From positions 930,001-994,000 of the forward strand of contig NZ_JNIS01000001.1 of the NCBI RefSeq assembly GCF_000702625.1: DNA of 64,000 bases. Reading direction: 5' to 3'. Position numbers and translations under genes: made by a program. This DNA comes from Exiguobacterium oxidotolerans JCM 12280. Its GTDB lineage: Bacteria; Bacillota; Bacilli; Exiguobacteriales; Exiguobacteriaceae. Shown here one piece after another: positions 28,324 to 35,709 of the stretch (position 1 is the stretch's first letter; every line of letters begins with the position of its first letter). The notes under the pieces were generated by a model, which saw nothing but the letters and a program-made list of their open reading frames with translations, made no database searches and was not told the origin of the DNA.

Positions 28324-29160
28324 ATGTTACTTAACGCACTAACTAAGTCACAACAAGCTATCTTACTGGGGAGTATCTTAGCCGATGGCGAAATCACGAA
28401 ATGTTATCCGCAGTCACGTCGGAAAAACAATAGTTACCGTGAGCATTTTGGAGAGTCACAACGCTTCTATCGGGAGTGGAAAATGCAACAATTACCTGAC
28501 TTACTTTACATTCGTCAAAATTATTTAGTTTCAAAATCTCTTCCACTCTTGACTGAGCTATACCCATTATTTTATCCGAAGCACTTGAAAGTGATACCGA
28601 TGTCCTTACTTCCACGTTTTCAGCATCCGTTATTCTTGTTGACGCTTTATTTAGATGACGGTTCATTAATGATTTCAAAACGATTAAATCGAAAAGGTCA
28701 ACTCTTCGTCACCCCTTCGATTGCACTTTATTTACAGTCCTTCCCTTTATATCAGTTGACGCTTTTCTGTCGATGGTTAAATGAGACATTTTCGCTGAAT
28801 TTTCGATTATCCAAAACACCGAACGGAAGCGGTTATTTCCTAAAAACAACTCGTGTAACGGATGCTCTCGATTTCTTACATCTGCTTGCTCCGTATACAA
28901 CAGCTTTACCGAATTTTTCTTACAAATTGAATTGGTCAATTCGTCTTGAACAACTTAACCGAGACTATCCCGATCATGAAGTCGTAGCATCAAGTCCGAG
29001 TCGACCTTATACAGTCGATGAATGTTTAACCATCCTTCAGTTAAAAGAACAAGGCCGGACGACACAAGCGATTGCCGATGAACTAAATCGAACATACTGG
29101 TCCGTCACTTATAAATTCGGACAACTAAAAAAGGCCACGGAACGAGTCCATGACCTTTAA
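28324..29160 (+). CDS. LAGLIDADG homing endonuclease with C-terminal HTH
   Basis: 278 residues from the ATG at 28324 (AAGGAGGAG just upstream; the ORF is open further 5' but lacks a site). Two LAGLIDADG motifs: LLGSILADG at 14-22 (Asp21) and LLTLYLDDG at 105-113 (Asp111/112), so a single-chain pseudo-dimer is likely. Between them, REHFGESQRFYREWKMQQL fits the LAGLIDADG_2 pattern. Residues about 235-275 form a helix-turn-helix (YTVDECLTILQLKEQGRTTQAIADELNR region) that could add DNA contacts. It lies next to a group I intron in the flagellin gene, but outside the intron and on the opposite strand. Its last codons overlap the flagellin terminator. Richer in A/T than its neighbours, which fits transfer. 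Confidence 0.85.
   Translation: MLLNALTKSQQAILLGSILADGEITKCYPQSRRKNNSYREHFGESQRFYREWKMQQLPDLLYIRQNYLVSKSLPLLTELYPLFYPKHLKVIPMSLLPRFQHPLFLLTLYLDDGSLMISKRLNRKGQLFVTPSIALYLQSFPLYQLTLFCRWLNETFSLNFRLSKTPNGSGYFLKTTRVTDALDFLHLLAPYTTALPNFSYKLNWSIRLEQLNRDYPDHEVVASSPSRPYTVDECLTILQLKEQGRTTQAIADELNRTYWSVTYKFGQLKKATERVHDL
29125..29160 (-). terminator. Flagellin transcript terminator inside the endonuclease gene
   Basis: On the minus strand AAGGTCATGGA-CTCG-TTCCGTGGCCTT followed by TTTTTAG, an 11-bp stem with two G-U pairs, located 24 nt past the second flagellin stop codon. Confidence 0.75.
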
Positions 29161-29183
29161 GTAAGCTATACGACCAATTACGA

Positions 29184-29228
29184 TTAACGGAGTAATTGGA
29201 GAACGCCTTGCGGCTGTTGGTTCGCTTG
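29184..29228 (-). other. Second flagellin C-terminal exon
   Basis: Minus-strand codons CAA GCG AAC CAA CAG CCG CAA ... CTC CGT TAA encode QANQQPQGVLQLLR and a stop, the typical flagellin C-terminus. No start codon or gene precedes it; it directly follows the group I intron core. If exon 1 ends at GCT (29599), splicing after the G at 29229 joins it in frame: MLA-QANQQPQGVLQLLR. A junction 4 nt further on (29595/29224) also keeps the frame, giving MLAQSNQQPQG. Confidence 0.75.
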
Positions 29229-29598
29229 CTACGCGCATTAGCTTTCGCTAATGATAAGACTATATCTTCATCCTAGATACACTAGGAGCTGGGCGCTTCC
29301 CCCGCCGCTTACGGAGTACGGATTTCATAACCATCGGACATGTCCATTAGGTCGTCTATCCTAGTCGTTGAACCTTCACCAAGGTTTCCCTACAGGTGCT
29401 TGGCTGCTGATTGTCCAATCCTTGACGTTTTTCAAAACGGTCACGCTCGCCGTTTCCAGCCACGTTGTCGTACATCAAGGCTCTCAGGAGTTCCAGCAAT
29501 TCACCCAGTCATGCTCTGATCAGTTACCTAATCAGACGCCCGGTGGAATCAAATTACCGAAGGAGTTGTAGCACGCCTTGGGGTGTTTGATTCGATTG
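29229..29598 (-). ncRNA. Group I self-splicing intron in the flagellin gene
   Basis: About 370 nt on the minus strand. The classical core elements occur in order: P (GAATTGCTGGAACTCC, 29487-29502), Q (AATCAGCAGCCAAGC, 29398-29412), R (GTTCAACGACTAGG, 29360-29373) and S (AAGATATAGTCT, 29257-29268). P4 pairs TGCTG with CAGCA, P7 pairs GACTA with TAGTC, P3 can pair GGGCGTCTG (29533-29541) with TAGACGACC (29350-29358), and ATTAGC-GAAA-GCTAAT (29237-29252) forms P9 with a GNRA loop. The proposed 5' exon ends in U and the intron ends in G, as the family requires. I could not identify a convincing P1/internal guide pairing, so the exact ends may be off by a few nt. No ORF lies inside. Confidence 0.82.
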
Positions 29599-31077
29599 AG
29601 CCAACATTGCTTGTGCAGCCTGTGCAAGAATCGAGTTCTTCGTTTGGTTCATCATTTCTTTAGCCATGTCAACGTCACGGATACGTGATTCCGCAGCTGT
29701 CAAGTTTTCAGAAGATGTTTTAAGGTTATTGATTGTGTGCTCGAGACGGTTTTGTGAAGCACCTAATTTTGAGCGTTCTGCTGAAACTGTTTCAATTGCA
29801 CTATTAATCTTTTCAACAGCAGCGTTAGCTGCAGATTGAGAAGAAATATCAATTCCACCAGCTACTTCAGCTTTATTACTCAAAGCACTATTTGCAAAAG
29901 CTGCACTAGTAGAAGAATTTTTATTAATAGCAATCGTAGCAGCAGTAGAGGTAGTTGCCGTACCTGTACCTGAGCTTAAGTTTCCGTTAAGTTGAAGCTC
30001 AACACCGTTAAATTTACTTACGTCAGTAAACTTAGCTGATTTAGCATTTCCTTTAACATCTACAGTTTCAACTGTCGCACCACTTGTTGCTGTTAATCGT
30101 ACAGTATCTTGAGTTCCTCCAGTTAACGTACCTGTACCAGTTCCTGACCCAGTTGTTGCACTTCCTGTTGCTGCAAATCGTACATCAGTAATTCCCGCTG
30201 TCGTTAGAGCAGCATTTAATGCAGTATTTACAGTAGCAGCTGTTGTTTCAGTAGTAGAAGTATCATTTACTTGTAGTGCAATAGTTTTATTAGTTTTATC
30301 AACTGTTGCAGTTGCCGCTGAAGCTGAAGCTGTATTGCTAACTGTTATCGTATAACCATTCAATGAATCTGAGTTATCAGCAGTGTTAAATGTAAAGCCA
30401 GCTGCGGTTGTAGTAGCAATTGATCCTTGAGCTTGAACAGCTGCAGTAACTGCAATTGATGCTCCGTCAACAACTCCAGTCCCTAAATTACCAGAAAACT
30501 TAGCGCCAGTAACGTTTGTCGCAGAAGATACAGTTCCTACTGCTACATCTCTTGTTACGCCAAGCGTTTTTGCATCCATTGCATTGATTTCAACAGATAA
30601 ATTTTGATCTTTATTAGCTCCAATATGGAACTTTACATCACTAATGTTTCCAGATTTAATCCCGCCATCAAGTAGTTTTTTTGTATTGAATTCTGTATTG
30701 TTAGAGATACGTGTAATTTCAGAAGCCAATTGGTCAACTTCTTTTTGTAGTTCACCACGATCTGAGTCAGTGTTTGTATCGTTTCCTGATTGAACTGCTA
30801 ATTCACGCATCCGTTGAAGAATATCGTGTGTTTCGTTTAATGCACCTTCAGCTGTTTGGATCATTGAAATACCATCTTGTGAGTTTTTTGATGCTTGATC
30901 AAGTCCACGAACTTGTCCGCGCATTTTCTCAGAAATTGCAAGACCAGCTGCATCATCGCCCGCTTTGTTAATGCGAAGACCTGAAGCGAGTTTCTCCATT
31001 GATTTACTTTGAGCTGCAGAAGCGCTCGAAAGTTTGTTGTGTGTGTTTAGTGCTGTAATGTTGTGATTGATAATCAT
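29554..31077 (-). CDS. hag: Main flagellin (Hag), complete in the unspliced message
   Basis: 507 residues, far longer than B. subtilis Hag (304) because of a Thr/Ala/Ser-rich central domain at about 180-430. Conserved N-terminus MIINHNITALNTHNKLSSAS and C-terminus AQAAQAMLAQSNQTPQGVLQLLR flank it. GGAGGG lies 9 nt before the ATG at 31077. The last 14 codons and the stop lie inside the 5' part of the group I intron; splicing would replace SNQTPQGVLQLLR by the near-identical QANQQPQGVLQLLR from the exon at 29184-29228. Own sigma-D promoter and a leader of about 120 nt with several GGA triplets, as expected for CsrA control. It is the filament subunit; export is chaperoned by FliS. Confidence 0.95.
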   Translation of the reverse strand: MIINHNITALNTHNKLSSASAAQSKSMEKLASGLRINKAGDDAAGLAISEKMRGQVRGLDQASKNSQDGISMIQTAEGALNETHDILQRMRELAVQSGNDTNTDSDRGELQKEVDQLASEITRISNNTEFNTKKLLDGGIKSGNISDVKFHIGANKDQNLSVEINAMDAKTLGVTRDVAVGTVSSATNVTGAKFSGNLGTGVVDGASIAVTAAVQAQGSIATTTAAGFTFNTADNSDSLNGYTITVSNTASASAATATVDKTNKTIALQVNDTSTTETTAATVNTALNAALTTAGITDVRFAATGSATTGSGTGTGTLTGGTQDTVRLTATSGATVETVDVKGNAKSAKFTDVSKFNGVELQLNGNLSSGTGTATTSTAATIAINKNSSTSAAFANSALSNKAEVAGGIDISSQSAANAAVEKINSAIETVSAERSKLGASQNRLEHTINNLKTSSENLTAAESRIRDVDMAKEMMNQTKNSILAQAAQAMLAQSNQTPQGVLQLLR

Positions 31078-31201
31078 TTTAAGTTTCCCTCCATAGGAAT
31101 ATTTTTTTTGTCTCTTTGAAGATCCTTCTTCTCCGAGATGCGCCCCCTGGCCGGCCCAAGAGTAGCGCGGTGGTTGTAGTCGATGACTGCTTCCACTCTA
31201 T

Positions 31202-31227
31202 ATATCGTCGCCCTGCAGAAATGTTTA
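31202..31227 (-). promoter_or_regulatory. Sigma-D type promoter of hag
   Basis: TAAA, 14-nt spacer, GACGATAT on the minus strand (7 of 8 in the -10). The leader then carries GTGGAAG, CTCGGAG, AAGGATC and the ribosome site ATGGAGGG; GGA triplets in or near a ribosome site are typical CsrA targets. Confidence 0.7.
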
Positions 31228-31261
31228 ACAGTTTCTCTCAAAAAAAATAAAAAAATTCAAA

Positions 31262-31297
31262 AGAAAAATCGCAGACGGGACTTCCGCCTGCGATTCT
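31262..31297 (-). terminator. Terminator of the chemoreceptor gene
   Basis: AATCGCAGGCGG-AAGT-CCCGTCTGCGATT followed by TTTC on the minus strand. Confidence 0.85.
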
Positions 31298-31301
31298 TAA
31301 A

Positions 31302-32585
31302 TTAGAGACGCGTTGCTCCTGTTTCTTCCTGCAATTGTTCTGCGACTGCGACCAACTCTTCCATCGCACCGTTGACTTCACTGAGTGATGCTGCCTGATG
31401 ACTTGAAGCTTGTAAGACTTGTTCGGCATGTTTTGATGCTTCTTCGACCATCGCCAGGATGTTCGCCGTCGTCAAACCGACTTGGTCAATCTCCTTGTCT
31501 GATTTTACGACAAGTTGATCGACCGATTTAACGCGTGAATAAACATGTTCTGTCGAATGGTGAATCTCTTCAAATGATGATCCTGCTTGTTCGACAAGTC
31601 CGACACCGGTCGCGACTTCTTTTTGGACGTCCGTCATCGCATTCGCTGTATCGTTGACGAGACGTTTCACACCGGAAATCAAATCAGTGATTTCTTTTGC
31701 TGACGTCGCTGTTTGTTCCGCCAGTTTCTTGACTTCCGCTGCAACGACGGCGAACCCACGACCGGCTTCTCCGGCACGTGCTGCTTCAATCGAGGCATTC
31801 AAACTGAGTAAATTCGTCTGTGCTGAAATGTCACTGATGACATCGGTAATCCGTGAAATTTCACCCGTCATGTCTGTTAAACGACCATTGAGTGTCGCCG
31901 ATTGCTCCATCTTACTTGAAATCATATGCATCGCTTCAACGGAATCCGTTGCAAGTGTCTTGCCGTTCTCGGCTTCCGTCTGCATGACGGTCGCGGATTT
32001 CAAAGCTTCGTTCATTTCTTTTGCGACTTCATCCATCGTCCGTTTGACGGCACCGAGCGCATCCATCGAGAGGTAGGCTTGATCGACGTTTTCGTTCATC
32101 TTCGTCGAGAGCTCCGCCATCGCAGTCCGGATGCTTTCACCTGACGCATTGCCTTCCTGGACGGCTGCCGCGATTTCTTGGGCAGATGCCGTCAGCTTAT
32201 CGCTTGAGCTGCCCATCTGTGTCGCTTGCTTGCGGATATGTACTACCATCACTTCAAGTTCATGCATCAATTGATCGACTTCGTCACCACGCTTCGCTTC
32301 TTCGAAATCCACATCAAAGTTACCGTTCGCGACTTCACGTGCTGTTTGTGTCGCTTTTTCGATGGCTTTGATCGGCTGACGGAGAATCAATTGAATCAAC
32401 AGTGATCCGAGAATCGACAAGACTAACCCAATGCCAGCTCCAAATAAAATCGCCTGGTTTTCTGCGACGTCGACTCCACGCGAGAGGAATAATGTCAGCT
32501 GGGCAGAAATTCCGCCTGTAATGATTGAAATCACGAGAACCCATACAAATAACCGAATCTTTAAATTGCTACGTAACTTACTCAT
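31302..32585 (-). CDS. Methyl-accepting chemotaxis protein
   Basis: 427 residues from the ATG at 32585 (GGAAAGGAAG upstream). Two membrane segments at about 10-30 and 43-66 are separated by only about 12 residues, so there is no extracellular ligand domain. A HAMP domain follows (about 66-120), then the signalling domain with the kinase-contact hairpin [28 protein letters not shown] at about 245-272. Such receptors sense membrane or cytoplasmic signals or pair with other proteins. A perfect-spacing sigma-D promoter shows it belongs to the motility regulon. Confidence 0.93.
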   Translation of the reverse strand: MSKLRSNLKIRLFVWVLVISIITGGISAQLTLFLSRGVDVAENQAILFGAGIGLVLSILGSLLIQLILRQPIKAIEKATQTAREVANGNFDVDFEEAKRGDEVDQLMHELEVMVVHIRKQATQMGSSSDKLTASAQEIAAAVQEGNASGESIRTAMAELSTKMNENVDQAYLSMDALGAVKRTMDEVAKEMNEALKSATVMQTEAENGKTLATDSVEAMHMISSKMEQSATLNGRLTDMTGEISRITDVISDISAQTNLLSLNASIEAARAGEAGRGFAVVAAEVKKLAEQTATSAKEITDLISGVKRLVNDTANAMTDVQKEVATGVGLVEQAGSSFEEIHHSTEHVYSRVKSVDQLVVKSDKEIDQVGLTTANILAMVEEASKHAEQVLQASSHQAASLSEVNGAMEELVAVAEQLQEETGATRL

Positions 32586-32626
32586 ATCCGTAACTTCCTT
32601 TCCTGATTCTTTTCTCAACATTCTCC

Positions 32627-32653
32627 TTATCGGCAAGATATGAGAACGCTTTA
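32627..32653 (-). promoter_or_regulatory. Sigma-D promoter of the chemoreceptor gene
   Basis: TAAA, 15-nt spacer, GCCGATAA on the minus strand; only the last base differs from the B. subtilis consensus TAAA-N15-GCCGATAT. Confidence 0.8.
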
Positions 32654-32737
32654 ATAGAATTGACCTGATTTCAAAGTCGATTCAATGATTAATTTGTCAC
32701 AAAATAACAATTCCTTTCATTCTGCTTCTTACTTCAT

Positions 32738-32782
32738 GAAAAAACCGTCCGCTTTGTCATCTAAACATGACAAGGCGAACGG
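32738..32782 (-). terminator. Terminator of the OppA-like gene
   Basis: CCGTTCGCCTTGTCAT-GTTTAG-ATGACAAAGCGGACGG followed by TTTTTT on the minus strand, two mismatches in a 16-bp stem. Confidence 0.9.
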
Positions 32783-32790
32783 CTGATGTT

Positions 32791-34305
32791 TTACTTACGA
32801 TCAATCTCAACGTACTTATACGAGATGTCTGTCCCGACGTTGTGGCGGGCGAGGTGTGTGACTTCTGTGTTTTGCAAGAAGGCATTTTTGCGTTGGTAGA
32901 CCGGCGAAATCGCTTGATCGTCGAGCAACAGCGATTCAGCTTGGCTCAACAGTTCCAACCGTTTATCTTGATCGAGTTCTTTTTCTGCCCGCTTCAAGAG
33001 ACGGTCATACTGTTTGTTCGAGTAATCCATCATGTTGAACGGATTTCCGGTCATGAACAAGTTCAAGTACGTCGTCGCGTCTTGATAATCCGGTGCCCAG
33101 CTCGCGAGTGATAAATCATAGTCCCCTCGTCCTTCACGGGCAAGACGTTCCTTCTTCGGCAATGGCAAGAGTTTAACGTCGACGTTTTGACGTTTGAGCG
33201 TTCCTTGAATGTACTCACCAATTTTTTTCGAGACGTCATCGTCCTCGATGATCATCGTCAATTCTAGATTTTGCGGTTCGAGGACTTTCTTCGCTTGCGC
33301 TTCGTCGAATGATGACGTGATTTGACGTGTTTTATCGTACTGCGGATCAAGCTCTTGCGGGACGATATAGTCGGCCGGTAACGAACCGTTTCCGAGTAAC
33401 GTTTTCGTCAACGCTTCTTTATTATAAGCAGCGTCAATTGCCTGGCGGGTCTGCTTATCTTTTAAAGCGTCCGTTTTTTGATTCATCCGGATGAAAAACA
33501 TCCGTGAGTCACTGAACGTGTTGTACTCTTTTTTATCTTTATAGTTGATGACGTTTTCCGAGTTGAGCGGTGCGACATCGAGTTCGCCTGTTTCAAACAA
33601 GTTGATCGCGAGCATCGGGTCCTTGATGATTTTGACGTCGACTTCGTCAATCTTGACTTGTTTTTGGTCGGCGTAGTCAGCATTTTTCGCGAGCGTGTAG
33701 CCTTGCTCCGCTTGATATGTCTTGAATGTGAACGGTCCATTGTAGACATTCGTCTCAGGATCCGTCCCGAATTTATCGCCTTGTGCTTGAACGATATCTT
33801 CACGGACCGGCATGTACGTCCCAAACGTCGTCATGCTGAGGAAGTACGGTGTCGGTCGTTTCAGTTCGATTTGTAATGTTTCATCGTCGATGACTTTCGT
33901 TTCTTTGACGGGCTCAAGCAAGTACGCAAACGGTGAGTTCGTCTCGATGACGCGCTCATAGGCATAGCGGAAGTTTTCTGCCGTGACGGGTTTTCCGTCC
34001 GACCATTTCGCCGTCGGGTCGAGCTTGAACGTATAGACTTTACCGTCTTCCGATACGCTGTGCGACGCAGCAGCTGCCGGGACGAGTTCATTGTTTTCAT
34101 CGAAGCGGTACAGTCCTTCATAAATCTGGTTGAAGATGTTCGACGTGATGGCATCTGCCGGGTCGACCGACAAGAGATCATAACTTTCCATCGTGTGCAG
34201 GACTTTCTTTTCGTTTTCGTTTGGTGCCGCTTGTTCTGTGTCTGTCGTCGAGCATCCTGCGAGTAGGAACGCCGTGCTTGCCGCCGCGATCAATGTCTTC
34301 TTCAT
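32791..34305 (-). CDS. Oligopeptide ABC transporter substrate-binding lipoprotein (OppA family)
   Basis: 504 residues. Lipobox LAGC at about residue 18; SBP family 5 fold with KWSDGKPVTAENFRYAYERV near 100 and ETNVYNGPFTFKTYQAEQGYTL near 185. Such proteins hand peptides to an Opp/Dpp-type importer. No permease or ATPase genes adjoin it, so it must share a transporter encoded elsewhere. It is preceded by a complete T-box leader with its own promoter, so expression should rise when a specific tRNA (probably tRNA-Trp) is uncharged. This points to peptide uptake as an amino-acid supply route. Confidence 0.93.
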   Translation of the reverse strand: MKKTLIAAASTAFLLAGCSTTDTEQAAPNENEKKVLHTMESYDLLSVDPADAITSNIFNQIYEGLYRFDENNELVPAAAASHSVSEDGKVYTFKLDPTAKWSDGKPVTAENFRYAYERVIETNSPFAYLLEPVKETKVIDDETLQIELKRPTPYFLSMTTFGTYMPVREDIVQAQGDKFGTDPETNVYNGPFTFKTYQAEQGYTLAKNADYADQKQVKIDEVDVKIIKDPMLAINLFETGELDVAPLNSENVINYKDKKEYNTFSDSRMFFIRMNQKTDALKDKQTRQAIDAAYNKEALTKTLLGNGSLPADYIVPQELDPQYDKTRQITSSFDEAQAKKVLEPQNLELTMIIEDDDVSKKIGEYIQGTLKRQNVDVKLLPLPKKERLAREGRGDYDLSLASWAPDYQDATTYLNLFMTGNPFNMMDYSNKQYDRLLKRAEKELDQDKRLELLSQAESLLLDDQAISPVYQRKNAFLQNTEVTHLARHNVGTDISYKYVEIDRK

Positions 34306-34361
34306 AAAAAATTCCTCCTAAAGATAATGTGCGTTGGATGATTCGGCGTTCCTTGACGTAA

Positions 34362-34630
34362 AACAAAAGACGCCCTCTATGCATAGCAAAAGCTGCTGCA
34401 TAGAGGACGCCTGTATCCGCGCGGTGCCACCTCTAGTTGAGACAAATGTCTCCTCTTGTCGCTGGTCCAACAACCAGCTAGCCTTGTAACGGGGGCAACC
34501 GTCCTGTCTACTGCAATCGTTCAACAGGCTCTCAGCGGTCCATTCCCTAATCAGCTTACCGCGTCAGGCTCTCACCTTTCCTGACTCGCTTTGTCGGCAG
34601 TGTTGACGGTACTTACTCCGCGTCGTTGAT
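34362..34630 (-). promoter_or_regulatory. T-box riboswitch leader, probable tRNA-Trp specifier
   Basis: On the minus strand: basal stem I GACGCGG with S-turn AGTA, a long stem I, the T-box AGGTGGCACCGCG at 34420-34432 (conserved GGTGGnACCGCG), and a terminator hairpin at 34362-34411 (GGCGTCCTCTATGCA...TGCATAGAGGGCGTC then TTTT). The specifier position, read as the triplet plus purine just before the 3' strand of the basal stem (AATGGACCGC), is TGG at 34540-34542, i.e. Trp. The T-box and terminator are secure; the specifier call is moderately sure. Confidence 0.88.
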
Positions 34631-34658
34631 TTGTTTGATATGGCTTAACTTGGTCTTT

Positions 34659-34687
34659 ACTTTACACGGCTCGGATTTCACTGTCAA
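34659..34687 (-). promoter_or_regulatory. Promoter of the T-box/OppA transcript
   Basis: TTGACA, 17-nt spacer, TAAAGT on the minus strand, about 35 nt before the T-box stem I. Confidence 0.65.
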
Positions 34688-34697
34688 TCAAAAGTGC

Positions 34698-35090
34698 TCA
34701 AAACGGATGATCTTCCTGTTTCTCCTGTTCTTTCCGGACCGGACGAGGACGAATCGGTTCGACCCGCTCGACGTGTGTCCGCGTGATGATCCGGTTACCA
34801 AATGCCGCATCCAGTAAAATCGTGATGGCTGCTGCGATGTGCAACAACATCCCGACGACCGGAATGACACCGACTGTCGATGCGACGATTCCGACGATGT
34901 TTCCTTTTGAGACATTGCCAGCCCGCGCCGTCAACACCACAACTACGATGTGGAACGCAAGCATCAACCATAAAGCGTTATAACCCGACCCGATAACAAG
35001 CAATCCACCGAGAATCGGAATCCCGAGGATAGCCTCTAAACTACCTGACACCCACTTCAACGTCCGTAATGATTCCTGTCGACCATTCAC
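34698..35090 (-). CDS. Small hydrophobic membrane protein of unknown function
   Basis: 130 residues with about three membrane segments (18-38, 41-57, 66-95) and a basic/acidic cytoplasmic tail. Glycine-rich turns (LGIPILGGLLVIGSGYN; KGNIVGIVASTVGVIPVVGM). The start is GTG at 35090, with AAAGGAGG 8 nt upstream. I do not recognise a characterised family. Single gene upstream of, and codirectional with, the T-box transcript. Confidence 0.7.
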   Translation of the reverse strand: MNGRQESLRTLKWVSGSLEAILGIPILGGLLVIGSGYNALWLMLAFHIVVVVLTARAGNVSKGNIVGIVASTVGVIPVVGMLLHIAAAITILLDAAFGNRIITRTHVERVEPIRPRPVRKEQEKQEDHPF

Positions 35091-35227
35091 TATCGCCGCC
35101 TCCTTTGTTTTTCCATATGTCTAGTATACGACAAAACACGGGAGAGGTTTCAGACTTCCTTTAGATTATGAACTTATTTTTTTCAGTGGTTTACTTCTCT
35201 CCTTATCACTGGATTCCTAACAAAAAA

Positions 35228-35370
35228 GTTTCCGTCGTCCGGGCGCGACTCCTGTGGGAAAAGGAAGGGCTCGTCCCTTCCGTCAGGAACAGGCAAGACC
35301 CGGTCGGCTAAAAGCCGATCGCGGCTTGCGTTCCGCCCGAGGAAAGCGCGCCAACGGACAATCGGAAACG
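35228..35370 (+). repeat. Structured intergenic repeat, copy 1
   Basis: About 143 bp with imperfect terminal inverted repeats (GTTTCCGTCGTCCG at the left, CGGACAATCGGAAAC at the right). Inner hairpins GGAAGGG-CTCG-TCCCTTCC and a second, GTCGGCTAAAAGCCGAT, are separated by conserved boxes GACTCCTG(T)GGGAAAA, AGGCAAGACCC and GGCTTGCGTTC...CCGAGGAAAGC. No ORF of note. Orientation is defined by the GACTCCT box. Confidence 0.75.
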
Positions 35371-35467
35371 ACATCCTATTTTTTTAAGAGTAGTAAGACC
35401 TAAGGTCTATGCTTACTATACGAGTTCATAAAAAGCCCAGTCATTAGACTTTCCGTTAAGCTGCTTA

Positions 35468-35611
35468 CGTTTCCGTCGTCCGGGCGCGACTCCTGCGGGA
35501 AAAGGAAGGGCTCGTCCCTTCCGTCAGGAACAGGCGAGACCCGATCGGCTAAAAGCCGATCGCGGCTTGCGTTCCGCCCGAGGAAAGCGCGCCAGCGGAC
35601 GATCGGAAACG
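35468..35611 (+). repeat. Structured intergenic repeat, copy 2 (tandem with copy 1)
   Basis: Same 144-bp unit, offset by about 241 bp from copy 1. Flanking DNA is duplicated too: AGAGTAGTAAGACCTAAGGTC and following bases occur after both copies. Small differences (A/G in AGGC(A/G)AGACCC, CCCGGTCGG/CCCGATCGG) show the duplication is not brand new. The second hairpin CGATCGGC-TAAAA-GCCGATCG is a perfect stem here, while copy 1 has one G-U-type change. Together the copies fill the 620-bp gap between the small membrane protein and the double GNAT gene. Confidence 0.75.
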
Positions 35612-35667
35612 ATATTCTATCTTCTTAGAGAGTAGTAAGACCTAAGGTCTATGCTTGCTATACGATT

Positions 35668-35699
35668 TCACAAAAAAAGCCCACTCTCGTGGACTTTCG
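35668..35699 (-). terminator. Terminator of the double-GNAT gene
   Basis: AGTCCAC-GAGA-GTGGGCT followed by TTTTTTG on the minus strand. Confidence 0.8.
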
Positions 35700-35709
35700 T
35701 TCAAACTTC

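Noticed and set aside
29368-29571. 67-codon plus-strand ORF lying inside the intron region
   Set aside because: It is antisense to the group I intron core; its codons follow the conserved P/Q/R pairing sequences and there is no ribosome site. Treated as a chance ORF.
35183-35374. ORF antisense to structured repeat copy 1
   Set aside because: Its counterpart over copy 2 is not kept open, so no selection on coding is evident.
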